Source of the DNA: an uncultured Muribaculaceae bacterium
Lineage (GTDB): Bacteria; Bacteroidota; Bacteroidia; Bacteroidales; Muribaculaceae
Direction of reading: 5' to 3'
Length of the DNA stretch: 64,000 nucleotides
Assembly: GCA_910584125.1 (NCBI GenBank)
Contig: CAJTXU010000003.1
Coordinates: 51,137 to 115,136, forward strand
The notes under the pieces were generated by a model that was not told the origin of the DNA, ran no database searches, and saw nothing but the letters and a program-made list of their open reading frames with translations. Below are positions 54,265 through 63,800 of the stretch, in pieces. The stretch's first letter is position 1. Each line of letters opens with the position of its first letter. The translations under genes were made by a program, and so were the position numbers.

Positions 54265-54852
54265 TTATCCTTCAGAGTTCGTATTACCGCGGCCTTTCCG
54301 TCTGACGCCGCGCGAGGCGAGCCACCAGACCATGAAACCGCCCGCGCCGCCGAGCACGATATAGAGTATGGGGCTCGACACCGCTCCGAGGTCGAGCGAA
54401 ATCATAAGCGCCACGACGAGCGGTATCCATACCGTCTTCCATGTGAGCTTCGCGGCCCGGGCCGACGTCAGCACCGGGGCGATGATGAGCGCCACTACGG
54501 CGGGCCGTATGCCCATGAAAATGGCCGAGATCACACGGTTGCTCTTGATCATGTCAGGCGTCAGGAAGATGGCTATCGCCAGAATGATCATGAACGAGGG
54601 GAGAATCGTCCCGGCGGCCGCAACGATGCTGCCGCGCAGACCGCGCAGTTTGTCGCCGACGGCCGTGGCGATGTTCACCGCCAGGATGCCCGGCAGCGAC
54701 TGCGCGATGGCCAGCAGGTCGAGGAAGTCGTCTTTCTCGATCCAATGGTGCTTGTCGACGATCTCGCGTTCGATAATCGAGATCATGGCCCAGCCTCCGC
54801 CGAAAGTGAAGGCCCCTATCTTGAAGAAACTCGAAAAAAGCTTCCAGTACAT
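54265..54852 (-). CDS. Chromate transporter family protein, first half
   Basis: 195 residues from ATG 54852 (MYWKLFSSFFK, matching the partner's MGIYWKLIWAYLK); a start at 54876 would add eight residues. Same CHR motifs: FGGGWAMISIIEREIV and AQSLPGILAVNIATAVG. First of a pair of short CHR genes followed by folC. Confidence 0.93.
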   Translation of the reverse strand: MYWKLFSSFFKIGAFTFGGGWAMISIIEREIVDKHHWIEKDDFLDLLAIAQSLPGILAVNIATAVGDKLRGLRGSIVAAAGTILPSFMIILAIAIFLTPDMIKSNRVISAIFMGIRPAVVALIIAPVLTSARAAKLTWKTVWIPLVVALMISLDLGAVSSPILYIVLGGAGGFMVWWLASRGVRRKGRGNTNSEG

Positions 54853-54939
54853 CTGATTGCGGCTTTGCCTACACACACCGACGTGCTCCAGGCATATCGT
54901 CGATATTGGCCTGAAGCACGTTGGCGCGTTGAGCGGCGG

Positions 54940-56061
54940 TTAATGTTTCCTGTCCATCTGGCGCCACACGTAGAAGATGTATGCCAGCACGAACGGTATG
55001 AAGATCGATGCGTAGCTCATGGCCTTAAGCGTGAAGAGCGAAGACGACGAGTTGCGGATTGTCAGCGAGCTCATCGGGTCGGTGAGCGAGGGGAGGAACG
55101 CCGTGTCGCCGTAGCCCGCGGCCCAGAAGAGCGCGATGACGGCGAGGAACGTTCCGATGCCCGTGAACCATACGCCGGCCGTGAATCTCTTGGCGAGCAC
55201 CGAGCGGAGCAGGCCGTAGAGCACGGCCACCACGCCGAAGAGAAGCGTCACGAGTTCCCACCAGTCGCGGGTCATGTTGGTGAAGTACTTGCAAGTGGCC
55301 TTGGTGACGCTCACCGTGTGGCCGTCCTCCGACACGACGTCATAGCCCGTGTATGTGAAGAGGATGGCGAGGAAGGCGAGGAACAGCACCACGAATACAC
55401 CGCCGTTGATCAACGCGGCGCGTTTCAGGGCGGCGAACGTGCTGTCGTCGCCCGTATGGCCCAGGCGGTTCATCATGTAGAGCGACGCCTGCATTCTGGC
55501 CAGGAAGAGCACTGCGAGGCCCAGCGTGAAGTTGCGCCAGTTGAAGATGGCCTCGAAACCGTGGCTCGGCGCCCACTGCGAGATCACCGGCGAGCCGGCC
55601 TGGAGCAGGTTGCCGCGGTTCACGGTGAACTCGCCGCCGAAGAAATACATCGCCACGGCCTCTCCGAGCAGGATGACGCCGATGCTGCCGTTGAAGAAGA
55701 GGAAGGCGTCGTAGGTACGCGTGCCGTATACATTGCCCTTCTTGCGGCGGTATTCATAGCTTACGGCCTGGAGCACGAAACTGAACAGGACGAGGATCCA
55801 GAGCCAGTAGGCCCCGCCGAAGCACGTCGAGTAGTAGAGGGGGAACGAGGCGAAGAACGCGCCTCCGAAGGTGACGAGAGTCGTGAATGTGAGCTCCCAC
55901 TTGCTGCCCATCGCGTCGATGATCATGTCTCGACGTCCCGGGGTGCGTCCCAGGCCGTATATCATCGACTGGCCTCCCTGCACGAAGAGCAGGAACACCA
56001 GTATGCCTCCGAGCACGGAGATTAACAGCCACCAATAGTTTTGCAGATATTCCAGTGTCAT
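54940..56061 (-). CDS. cydB: Cytochrome bd quinol oxidase subunit II
   Basis: 373 residues with about eight membrane segments (LQNYWWLLISVLGGILVFLLFVQGG at the start; QTM motif-like GGQSMIYGLGRTPGRRDMI). It stabilises the haem sites in CydA. Its start is 4 bases after the cydA stop, so the two are cotranscribed. No cydX-like small gene is evident after it. Confidence 0.95.
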   Translation of the reverse strand: MTLEYLQNYWWLLISVLGGILVFLLFVQGGQSMIYGLGRTPGRRDMIIDAMGSKWELTFTTLVTFGGAFFASFPLYYSTCFGGAYWLWILVLFSFVLQAVSYEYRRKKGNVYGTRTYDAFLFFNGSIGVILLGEAVAMYFFGGEFTVNRGNLLQAGSPVISQWAPSHGFEAIFNWRNFTLGLAVLFLARMQASLYMMNRLGHTGDDSTFAALKRAALINGGVFVVLFLAFLAILFTYTGYDVVSEDGHTVSVTKATCKYFTNMTRDWWELVTLLFGVVAVLYGLLRSVLAKRFTAGVWFTGIGTFLAVIALFWAAGYGDTAFLPSLTDPMSSLTIRNSSSSLFTLKAMSYASIFIPFVLAYIFYVWRQMDRKH

Positions 56062-56065
56062 GTCT

Positions 56066-57634
56066 TTATGCGTTTTGAGGTGTGTATAATTCTTCTTTCG
56101 ACCTGCGGTCGATATAGCGGCACATGATGCTGACCTCGGCCACGAGCAGCAGCGTGAACACGGCCGCGAACATCCAGAATGTCAGCACCACCGACGATGC
56201 GGGGATATCGGATATGGCCGCCACTGTGGGCAGGAGGTCCTGGATTGTCCAGGGCTGGCGTCCGACCTCGGCGACGGCCCAGCCGGCCTCGGAGCAGAGC
56301 CACATGAACGGCACAGACGCCATGGCCACGATGTAGAACCAGCGGCTGCGGTCGATGAGGTTGCGGCGGTAGACGAGCAGAAGCGTCACCGCATAGAAGA
56401 GCAGGAAATAGGAGCCGAGGATCACCATCACGCGGAACATCGTGAATGTCAGGCCGACGGGAGGTATGGCCTCGTTGACGTCCTTGAAATAGGCGTATCC
56501 GAAATAGGGATAGTTTGCTTTAAGCACGGTGTCGGCCGCCTGCATGGCGGCGGTGTCGCCGGCCTTGCGCGCGGCGTCGTAATCGGCCAGGGCCTTCTGG
56601 GCGAGCTTGCCGCGCTCGATGCGCTCGGCGTAGCTCACGGTGTTGATAGTGTCGCCCTCGGCGTTGATCGAGAATCCCTCTACGATGTCGGTGATGCCGG
56701 GCACGAACGAATCGGCGTCATGGTTGGCCAGGATCGAGAGGCCGTAGGGAATCGACACGTCGAAGAGATATTCGTCCTGGTCGTTGTTCCACTCCTTGTC
56801 GGGGTTGAGCCATGCGACGGCGGTAATCGACTGCCCCTTGTGGCCGTGGTATAGACCTTCCATGGCCGCGAGCTTCATGGGCTGGTGGCGTGCGACCTGC
56901 ACGGCCGAGCCATCGCCGGTGTACATGGTGAGCAGCAGGCCGACGAGGCCGAACCATGCGCCGACCTTGATCGAGTTGACGGCGAAGTCACGGTTGCGGC
57001 GGCGCCACAGCATGTAGCAGCTGACGCCGATTACGAAGACGCCCGCGAGCGCCCAGCCGCTGAACACGGCGTGGAAGAACTTGTTGACCGCAATGCCCGA
57101 GAAGAGGGCCCAGAAGTCGGTCATCACGTTGCGCATCTGCGCGGGGTCGAATTCCATTCCGACGGGATACTGCATCCAGGCGTTGGCCACGAGGATCCAG
57201 AGCGCCGAGATCGACGCGCCGATGGCCGTGAGCCACGTCGAGGCCAGATGGAAGCGCGGGCTGACCTTGTTCCAGCCGAAGAACATCACCGCGCCGAACG
57301 TCGCCTCCATGAAGAAGGCCACGATGCCCTCGATGGCGAGGGGAGCGCCGAAGATGTCGCCCACGAACCAGGAATAGTTGCTCCAGTTCGTTCCGAACTC
57401 GAACTCGAGGATGAGACCCGTGGCGACGCCGATGGCGAAATTGATGCCGAACAGGGTCATCCAGAACTTTGTGGCCTTGAGCCAGTTTTCCGACTTGGTC
57501 CTAAGATAGGCGCTCTCCATGATCGCCACGATCACCGAGAGGCCCAACGTCAGTGGAACGAACAGCCAGTGATAAATGGCTGTCATCGCGAACTGAAGCC
57601 GCGACCAGTCTACCACAGTTGAAAGGTTTTCCAT
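56066..57634 (-). CDS. cydA: Cytochrome bd quinol oxidase subunit I
   Basis: 522 residues. Haem ligand His22 lies in AIYHWLFVPLTLG; GRQPWTIQDLLPT is the conserved C-terminal signature. The quinol-binding Q-loop is long (about residues 250-400, GHKGQSITAVAWLNPDKEW through the helical AQKALADYDAARKAGD segment), so it belongs to the long-Q-loop group like E. coli. It oxidises quinol and reduces oxygen with high affinity, which fits a gut anaerobe. It would serve as the oxidase for quinol made by complex I. Confidence 0.97.
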   Translation of the reverse strand: MENLSTVVDWSRLQFAMTAIYHWLFVPLTLGLSVIVAIMESAYLRTKSENWLKATKFWMTLFGINFAIGVATGLILEFEFGTNWSNYSWFVGDIFGAPLAIEGIVAFFMEATFGAVMFFGWNKVSPRFHLASTWLTAIGASISALWILVANAWMQYPVGMEFDPAQMRNVMTDFWALFSGIAVNKFFHAVFSGWALAGVFVIGVSCYMLWRRRNRDFAVNSIKVGAWFGLVGLLLTMYTGDGSAVQVARHQPMKLAAMEGLYHGHKGQSITAVAWLNPDKEWNNDQDEYLFDVSIPYGLSILANHDADSFVPGITDIVEGFSINAEGDTINTVSYAERIERGKLAQKALADYDAARKAGDTAAMQAADTVLKANYPYFGYAYFKDVNEAIPPVGLTFTMFRVMVILGSYFLLFYAVTLLLVYRRNLIDRSRWFYIVAMASVPFMWLCSEAGWAVAEVGRQPWTIQDLLPTVAAISDIPASSVVLTFWMFAAVFTLLLVAEVSIMCRYIDRRSKEELYTPQNA

Positions 57635-57804
57635 ATGCTAAATGTTTTGATTGTCCAAATTTCAGTCCGCCATGCCTTTACGGTCTATGTCTCTGTGGCG
57701 GGGCATGAGGCCGGCTCGCGGGCAGCCGTCGTTAACCACGGTTTCTGATCGCCCTCTCGATGCGGCGAGGGGAAACGCTTCCGGCGACAAACCGTATCCA
57801 AATG

Positions 57805-57812
57805 CAAAATTA
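57805..57812 (-). promoter_or_regulatory. Candidate -7 element of cydA
   Basis: Minus-strand TAATTTTG. The -33 position is only T-rich. Confidence 0.45.
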
Positions 57813-57984
57813 ACATATTTTTGCGAAAATAAAAGAAATTTCGCCAAAATTTTTAGAATATGCCTGCGATTCTGGTCAGGCACAAGTGCGTCGCGTCGCG
57901 TAACCGTCCACAAGATAATGCCTGAAGAGATTTCGTAAGTGATAAAAGATTGGGAAATTGTAAGGTTTTCTCGTTTTAATTTCT

Positions 57985-57992
57985 TAACTTTG
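57985..57992 (+). promoter_or_regulatory. Candidate -7 element of the DUF4494 gene
   Basis: TAACTTTG on the plus strand, 87 bases before the ATG at 58079; -33 match weak. Confidence 0.45.
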
Positions 57993-58078
57993 CATAGCAG
58001 GAGCGCGGACGGCATGTCGCGCAGTCCCCGCAGCCTGCCGATAACGATTTCTAAGACACTGTTTAAGACGATTATAAG

Positions 58079-58519
58079 ATGGCACTCTGGTTTGAATGTA
58101 AAGTGAGATATGACAAGATGCAGGAAAACGGCACGGTCAAGAAAGTCAACGAGCCCTATCTGGTGGACGCCCTGACCTTCACCGAGGCCGAGGCCCGCAT
58201 CATCGACGAGATGAAGCCCTTCATCTCGGGCGAGTATTCCATATCATCTGAAAAGAAGACCAAGATATCGGAGATTTTCTTCAACGAGGGGGGCGACCGC
58301 TATTACCTCGTGAAGGTGAATTTCATAACGCTCGACGAGACATCGGGCGTCGAGAAGAAATCGACCACGCAGATCCTCGTGCAGGCCAGCGACTTCGAGA
58401 GCGCCGTGGCCAATTTCAACGAGGGAATGAAAGGCACCATGGCCGACTTCGAGATCGCCTCGGTGAGCGAGACCATGATAATGGATGTCTTCGGCGCCAA
58501 CCTCGACCCCGAAAAATGA
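58079..58519 (+). CDS. DUF4494 domain protein
   Basis: 146 residues covering the whole domain (ALWFECKVRYDKMQENGTVK; YLVDALTFTEAEARIIDEM). The family is almost confined to Bacteroidetes and has no known function; some related phage proteins exist. Predicted soluble. 9 bases before the YggS family gene, so the two are probably cotranscribed. Confidence 0.93.
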   Translation: MALWFECKVRYDKMQENGTVKKVNEPYLVDALTFTEAEARIIDEMKPFISGEYSISSEKKTKISEIFFNEGGDRYYLVKVNFITLDETSGVEKKSTTQILVQASDFESAVANFNEGMKGTMADFEIASVSETMIMDVFGANLDPEK

Positions 58520-58528
58520 CCGGACGCA

Positions 58529-59203
58529 ATGAGCCACAGCATTTCAGATGAACTCACCGCGCTGCGGGCGGAGATTCCCGAGGGAGTCTCCCTTGTGGCC
58601 GTCTCTAAGTTCCATCCGGTCGAGGCCGTCCGCGAGGCATACGACGCGGGTCAGCGCTGTTTCGGCGAGAGCCGTGTCCAGGAACTTCTGGAGAAGATTC
58701 CGCAGCTTCCCGACGACATTCGCTGGCACTTCATAGGCCATCTGCAGACCAACAAGGTCCGCCAGCTCGTGGGCAAGACCTCGCTGATCGAGAGCGTCGA
58801 CTCCGAACGTCTGCTCCAGCTCATCGACCGCGAGTCGGAACGCGCCGGCGTCGTGACCCGCGTGCTGATGCAGGTCTATGTGGCGCGCGAGGAGACCAAG
58901 TTCGGGTTCCTGCCCGAAGAGCTCCTTGAGTATTTCCGTGAGCGGCGTTTCGAGACGCTGCGCGCCGTGCATATATGCGGCGTGATGGGCATGGCGTCGA
59001 ATACCGACGACATCGACCGGGTCCGCGCCGACTTCCGAGAGATATACACTTTGTTCCGCACCGTCGCCGACGACCCCGCGCTCGGGCTGCGTGGATTCGA
59101 CACCGTCTCGATGGGCATGAGCGGCGACTGGAAGATCGCGGTCGAAGAGGGTTCGGATATGATCAGGATAGGCACGCGCATCTTCGGTCCGCGTGAATAC
59201 TGA
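58529..59203 (+). CDS. YggS family pyridoxal-phosphate-binding protein
   Basis: 224 residues, alanine-racemase-like TIM barrel. The PLP lysine is K27 in VAVSKFHPVEAV. GESRVQELLEKI, WHFIGHLQTNKV and the phosphate-binding SMGMSGDWKIAVEEGSDMIRIG are conserved. The family controls free pyridoxal phosphate rather than catalysing a known reaction. Confidence 0.96.
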   Translation: MSHSISDELTALRAEIPEGVSLVAVSKFHPVEAVREAYDAGQRCFGESRVQELLEKIPQLPDDIRWHFIGHLQTNKVRQLVGKTSLIESVDSERLLQLIDRESERAGVVTRVLMQVYVAREETKFGFLPEELLEYFRERRFETLRAVHICGVMGMASNTDDIDRVRADFREIYTLFRTVADDPALGLRGFDTVSMGMSGDWKIAVEEGSDMIRIGTRIFGPREY

Positions 59204-59254
59204 CCTGTCGTCTTACATGAAAAATTCACTTTTACCTTTCACAATAACAAAATT

Positions 59255-60613
59255 ATGAGTAACAAAACATCCACTCCACAGGCCGGCAGGTCGAACGCTG
59301 TGGCCATCGTCACGATGTTCTTCCTGTTCGCCATGATCTCGTTCGTGACCAATCTCGCCGCGCCCATCGGCACGATATGGAAGGGTCACTACGAATGGGC
59401 CGGAATGATCGGCAACTTCATGAACTTCCTCGCATACCTCTTCATGGGTATTCCGGCCGGCACGATGCTGGTGAAGTTCGGCTACAAGAAGACGGCCCTC
59501 GCGGCTCTCGCAGTCGGCGCGGCCGGCATTCTGATCCAGTATCTGTCGAGCGTTGTCGGCGCCGACACGGCGACCTTCAGCGTCGGCGGTCAGCCGGTGA
59601 TGCTCAACTATCTGGTCTATCTGCTCGGTGCCTTCGTGTGCGGTTTCTGCGTCTGCATGCTCAACACGGTGGTCAACCCGATGCTCAACCTTTTGGGCGG
59701 CGGCGGCCGCAAGGGCAACCAGCTGCTTCAGGCGGGAGGCTCGCTCAACTCTCTGGCCGGAACACTCACCCCGTTCTTCGTGGGTATGCTCGTAGGCACT
59801 GTGACGGCGACGACCAGTATCGCCGACGTCTCGGTGCTTCTCTGGATAGCGTTCGCAGTGTTCGTGGCCTCGTTCATCATCATCGGCTTCGTCTCAATTC
59901 CCGAACCGCAGAACAATACTGCTGGCTCGAAGCGTAAATTCTCGCACAGTCCCTGGAGCTTCCGCCACACCGTGCTCGGCGTGATAGGCATCTTCTTCTA
60001 TGTCGGCATCGAGGTCGGCATCCCGGGCGTGCTCATCTTCTATCTCTCCGATCCGGCCCTCGGGCTTGAGAACGGCGTCGCCCTCGCCGGCGGAATCGCG
60101 GCCGTATACTGGCTGCTGATGCTCGTAGGACGTCTCTCGTCGTCGGCGATCTCGGGCTTCGTCACGAGCAAGGTTCAGCTGATGGTGACAAGCGCCGTGG
60201 CTATAGTCCTGGTGCTTCTGGCGATATTCATCAGTTCGGACGTGCGCATCTCCATGCCTTCGTATTCGGTGGAGGAGGGTTTCTCGATGGCGCAGGTGCC
60301 CATCAAGGCTCTCTTCCTCGTGCTCTGCGGCCTCTGCACCTCGGTGATGTGGGGTTCGATATTCAACCTCGCCGTCGAAGGTCTGGGCAAGTACACGGCC
60401 CAGGCGTCTGGCATCTTCATGATGATGGTGGTCGGCGGCGGCGTCATGCCCTGGATCCAGGAGACGATAGGCCGCAACGCGGGCTGGATGAATTCCTATT
60501 GGCTCGTGATAGCCATGCTCGCTTATCTGCTGTATTACGCCCTGATCGGCAGCCGGAACGTCAATCGAGAGATTCCCGTGACGGACGAGGAGCAGATTCC
60601 CGACGCGTTATGA
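59255..60613 (+). CDS. MFS transporter, sugar:H+ symporter-like
   Basis: 452 residues, twelve hydrophobic segments. The MFS loop between helices 2 and 3 reads GIPAGTMLVKFGYKKTA. Overall it resembles the FHS (fucose/glucose/galactose) family common in Bacteroidetes. Substrate not known. 71 bases before the transketolase gene, which may hint at use of the imported sugar through the pentose phosphate pathway, but this is weak. Confidence 0.9.
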   Translation: MSNKTSTPQAGRSNAVAIVTMFFLFAMISFVTNLAAPIGTIWKGHYEWAGMIGNFMNFLAYLFMGIPAGTMLVKFGYKKTALAALAVGAAGILIQYLSSVVGADTATFSVGGQPVMLNYLVYLLGAFVCGFCVCMLNTVVNPMLNLLGGGGRKGNQLLQAGGSLNSLAGTLTPFFVGMLVGTVTATTSIADVSVLLWIAFAVFVASFIIIGFVSIPEPQNNTAGSKRKFSHSPWSFRHTVLGVIGIFFYVGIEVGIPGVLIFYLSDPALGLENGVALAGGIAAVYWLLMLVGRLSSSAISGFVTSKVQLMVTSAVAIVLVLLAIFISSDVRISMPSYSVEEGFSMAQVPIKALFLVLCGLCTSVMWGSIFNLAVEGLGKYTAQASGIFMMMVVGGGVMPWIQETIGRNAGWMNSYWLVIAMLAYLLYYALIGSRNVNREIPVTDEEQIPDAL

Positions 60614-60684
60614 TACACTGGCAGACGGCCCCCGGTTGCGCCGTCTGCCTTTATGATTGAACACAATCTTATTTTAAATCGACC

Positions 60685-62709
60685 ATGGATATAAAGACAA
60701 TGAATTCGGCCGCCGACAACCTGCGCGTGCTGATCACCGAAATGGTGGAGAAATCCAATTCGGGCCATCCCGGCGGCGCACTCGGCGCGGCTGATTTCAT
60801 CAATGTGCTCTATTCGAAGTTTCTGGTCTATGACCCCGAGAATCCACGTTGGTTCGCCCGTGACAGGTTCTTCCTCGACCCGGGCCACATGTCGCCGATG
60901 CTCTACAGCGTGCTGACGCTCGCCGGCAAATACACGATGGACGACCTGCGGAACTTCCGCCAGTGGGGCAGTGTGACACCCGGTCACCCGGAGCTCGACG
61001 TCGACCGCGGCATCGAGAACTCATCCGGCCCGCTGGGCCAGGGCCATGTCATGGCCGTCGGCTGCGCGATTGCCGAGAGGTTCTTCGCCGCCCGCTTCGG
61101 CGAGGTCGTCGCGCACAAGACCTATGCGTTCATCTCCGACGGCGGCATTCAGGAGGAAGTCTCGCAGGGTGCGGGGCGCATCGCCGGCCATCTGGGCCTG
61201 CACAACCTCATCATGTTCTATGACGCCAACGACGTGCAGCTCTCGACCAAGGTCGATGCCGTCGACACGGAGGATGTCGCGGCCAAATACCGCGCTTGGA
61301 ACTGGAACGTGCTTGACGTCGACGGCTGCGATCCCGAGGCCATGGCCGCCGCTCTCGAGGTCGCAATCGAGGAGCGTGAACGTCCGACGCTCATCATCGG
61401 GCACACGGTGATGGCCCGCCGCGTCGTGAAGACCGACGGAACATCGCTCGAAGGCGCTGTCTCGACCCATGGCCAGCCGCTGTCGAAGGCGGGAGCCGAT
61501 ATCGCCGCCACCGTGCGCAACATGGGCGGAGACCCCGAGAATCCATGGGTGATCCGGCCTGAGGTGGCCGAACTCTACGCCAAGCGCGGCGAGCGTCTGC
61601 GCGAGATCGTGGCGCGCCGCCGCCGCGAGTTCGATGCCTGGGCGTCCGAGAATCCCGGTCTCGCCGAGACTCTGGCACGTTACGAATCGATGGAACTTCC
61701 CGCTCTCGACTGGAGCGAGGTGCAGCTGAAGCCCGGACAGCCCACACGCGTTGCTTCGTCGGCCTGCCTCGGTTTCCTGGCCGAGCATGTGGGCAACATG
61801 ATTGTCTCGAGCGCCGACCTCTGCAACAGCGACAAGACCGACGGCTTCCTCAAGAAGACCGGCGAACTGATGAAAGACAACTTCTCGGGCGGATTCCTTC
61901 AGGCCGGTGTAGCCGAGCTCACCATGGCCTGCCTGATGAACGGCATCGTGCTTCACGGCGGCATGTACGCCGCCTGCGGAACGTTCTTCGTATTCAGCGA
62001 CTATATGAAGCCCGCGATTAGGATGTCGGCCCTCATGGAGCTTCCCGTCAAGTTCATATACTCGCACGACTCGTTCAGAGTGGGCGAGGACGGACCGACC
62101 CACGAGCCGATCGAGCACGAGGCGCAGATGCGCCTGCTCGAGCAGATGAGAAACGCGAACGGCCGTCCGTCGGTTCTCGTAATCCGTCCGGCCGACGGCG
62201 CCGAGACTGTGGCCGCCTACAAGATGGCGATGGAGAACGACAAGACTCCCACTGTGCTGATCCTGTCGCGACAGAACCTCGAGGATCTTCCCGGCGAGAA
62301 TCGCCGCGAGAAGGCTATGGAGTCTGTGCGCGGCGGATACGTGGTGAGGGATGCCGAGGAACCGAACGTGCTGCTTGTGGCCAACGGCAGCGACGTGGCC
62401 TTGCTGCTGCATGCGGCTGAGGAGCTCGCCGCCGAGGGTGTCCGCGCACGTGTCGTGTCGATGCCGTCGGTTGGTCTCTTCCTCTCTCAGCCGAAGGAAT
62501 ATCGCGAGTCGGTGATGCCGCGTGGCGTGCGTATCTTCGGGCTTACGTCGGGGCTTCCGGCCGCGCTTCAGCCTGTGATGAGCGGCGACTACGAGGTAAT
62601 GGGGCTTGAGCGTTTCGGCGCGTCGGCTCCGGCCAAGGTGCTCGAAGAGAAGTTCGGCTATACGGTTCCGGCGATCAAGGAGCGGATTCGCGCGTTTCTT
62701 GCCAAGTAA
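60685..62709 (+). CDS. tkt: Transketolase
   Basis: 674 residues, thiamine-diphosphate enzyme of the pentose phosphate pathway. The ThDP region shows SGHPGGALGAADFINVLY at the N-terminus, the GPLGQGHVMAVGCAIAE loop and the magnesium-binding SDGGIQEEVSQGAGRIAGHL with FYDANDVQLS. The central Pyr domain has the glutamate in GVAELTMACLMNG, then the C-terminal domain. It moves two-carbon units between sugar phosphates. Length is normal. Confidence 0.96.
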   Translation: MDIKTMNSAADNLRVLITEMVEKSNSGHPGGALGAADFINVLYSKFLVYDPENPRWFARDRFFLDPGHMSPMLYSVLTLAGKYTMDDLRNFRQWGSVTPGHPELDVDRGIENSSGPLGQGHVMAVGCAIAERFFAARFGEVVAHKTYAFISDGGIQEEVSQGAGRIAGHLGLHNLIMFYDANDVQLSTKVDAVDTEDVAAKYRAWNWNVLDVDGCDPEAMAAALEVAIEERERPTLIIGHTVMARRVVKTDGTSLEGAVSTHGQPLSKAGADIAATVRNMGGDPENPWVIRPEVAELYAKRGERLREIVARRRREFDAWASENPGLAETLARYESMELPALDWSEVQLKPGQPTRVASSACLGFLAEHVGNMIVSSADLCNSDKTDGFLKKTGELMKDNFSGGFLQAGVAELTMACLMNGIVLHGGMYAACGTFFVFSDYMKPAIRMSALMELPVKFIYSHDSFRVGEDGPTHEPIEHEAQMRLLEQMRNANGRPSVLVIRPADGAETVAAYKMAMENDKTPTVLILSRQNLEDLPGENRREKAMESVRGGYVVRDAEEPNVLLVANGSDVALLLHAAEELAAEGVRARVVSMPSVGLFLSQPKEYRESVMPRGVRIFGLTSGLPAALQPVMSGDYEVMGLERFGASAPAKVLEEKFGYTVPAIKERIRAFLAK

Positions 62710-62728
62710 CGGCTGCAGTGCAGCCGTT
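62708..62728 (+). terminator. Inverted repeat at the transketolase stop
   Basis: AACGGCTGCA and TGCAGCCGTT are mirror complements around one base, and the repeat includes the stop codon. No U-run; possibly a weak terminator or 3' end stabiliser. Confidence 0.5.
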
Positions 62729-62785
62729 CACCCGACCTGAGAGGGCACTATATGAGCTGAGGTGGGAGAATACTTACTTTTGGGT

Positions 62786-62817
62786 ATTGCGGGGGCGACG
62801 GAAACGAGCTAATTTTG
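62786..62817 (+). promoter_or_regulatory. Promoter of a candidate small RNA
   Basis: ATTG (62786-62789), 20-base spacer, TAATTTTG (62810-62817). No plus-strand gene follows before the end of the window. Confidence 0.6.
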
Positions 62818-62823
62818 CAGTGT

Positions 62824-62920
62824 GAAAAGCACATCCATGTAACCACATTGAAATATTACTCGTAAGCCATTAGAAACAACAGGGGAGGCATGTCCGATGA
62901 GGATGTGCCTCCCTGATTTT
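62824..62920 (+). ncRNA. Candidate small RNA of about 95 bases
   Basis: It lies between a consensus promoter and a strong terminator, with no ORF of note. GCACATCC (62829-62836) is fully complementary to GGATGTGC (62901-62908) inside the terminator's right arm. Two mutually exclusive folds are therefore possible. Family unknown. Confidence 0.5.
62883..62920 (+). terminator. Strong intrinsic terminator
   Basis: 62883-62895 pairs with 62901-62913 over 13 bp (two G-U pairs) around GATGA, followed by TGATTTTTT. Confidence 0.85.
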
Positions 62921-62969
62921 TTATCAGCTTTCGCGGCAGTCGCGGCTGTCGGGGCCTGTTGGGGTCGGG

Positions 62970-63632
62970 CTATTTCTGGTTGTCGGCAGGTGTGGGGCTG
63001 TCGGGGAGCTCGATGTCGATGGGCTGCTTGCTGACGGGGTGCGTGAACGAGATGCGGTGCGCCTGGAGCGAGATGCCGCCGTCGCGGTTGCTGCGGCGAG
63101 CCCCGTATTTGAGGTCGCCTTTGATGGGGTGTCCTGTCGCGGCGAGCTGGGCGCGTATCTGGTGCTTGCGTCCGGTGAGCAGATTGACTTCGAGCAGGGT
63201 GTAGCGGTCATAACGTTTTATGACACGGTATTCGAGACGCGAGAGTTTGGCGTCGGGATTATGGCTGTCGGAGACGAATGTCTTGTTGATTCGTCCGTCG
63301 GATAAGAGCCAGTTCTCAAGCAATGCTTCCGGGCGTTCCGGGCATCCTTCCACAAGCGCGTGATATGTCTTGTGGACCTCTCCCTCTCGGAACATCCTGT
63401 TGAGCCTTTCGAGGGCCTTGGAAGTGCGTGCGAAGATTACGAGACCGGACACGGGTCGGTCGATGCGGTGTGTGACGCCGCAGAAGACGTTTCCCGGTTT
63501 GGCGTATTTCTCCTTTATATATTGTTTCACGAGTTCTGACAGGGGAGTGTCTCCTGTCTTGTCGCCCTGCACGATCTCGCCGGGGCTCTTGTTGACCACA
63601 ATGATGTGATTGTCTTCGTATACGACCTGCAT
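62970..63632 (-). CDS. RluA family pseudouridine synthase
   Basis: 220 residues. Catalytic motif HRIDRPVSGLVIFARTSKA with Asp58, then LTGRKHQIRAQLAATGHPI and GDLKYGAR, all typical of the RluA/RluD family. It lacks an N-terminal S4 domain, so it is closer to RluA or TruC than RluD. It converts uridines in rRNA or tRNA to pseudouridine; the target base is not known. The C-terminal SPTPADNQK tail is short. Confidence 0.95.
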   Translation of the reverse strand: MQVVYEDNHIIVVNKSPGEIVQGDKTGDTPLSELVKQYIKEKYAKPGNVFCGVTHRIDRPVSGLVIFARTSKALERLNRMFREGEVHKTYHALVEGCPERPEALLENWLLSDGRINKTFVSDSHNPDAKLSRLEYRVIKRYDRYTLLEVNLLTGRKHQIRAQLAATGHPIKGDLKYGARRSNRDGGISLQAHRISFTHPVSKQPIDIELPDSPTPADNQK

Positions 63633-63675
63633 AAATCAAGTTATAAGTAATAAGTATTATGGAGAGGGAAAATGA

Positions 63676-63706
63676 AAATGCCGGAAGCGGGAGGCTTCCG
63701 GCATTT
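63676..63706 (-). terminator. Terminator of the initiator tRNA gene
   Basis: AAATGCCGGAAGC and GCTTCCGGCATTT form 13 perfect pairs around a 5-base loop; on the minus strand TTCATTTTCCC follows. Confidence 0.85.
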
Positions 63707-63710
63707 CAGC

Positions 63711-63785
<75 letters not shown>

Positions 63786-63800
63786 GTGTGATTTCGAGTG

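Larger units (their letters stand above)
57635..58078. other. Gap between divergent cydA and DUF4494 genes
   Basis: 444 bases without a gene. The cydA side would make a leader of about 165 bases if transcription starts at the -7 element 57805-57812; it contains pairable GC-rich segments (CATGCC with GGCATG, CCCTC with GAGGG) but no clear structure. No DUF4492 small gene, often next to cydA in Bacteroidetes, is seen. Confidence 0.5.

Noticed and set aside
54745..56025. 426-codon plus-strand frame opposite cydB
   Set aside because: It is a shadow of cydB on the other strand, with His/Arg/Glu-rich low-complexity translation.
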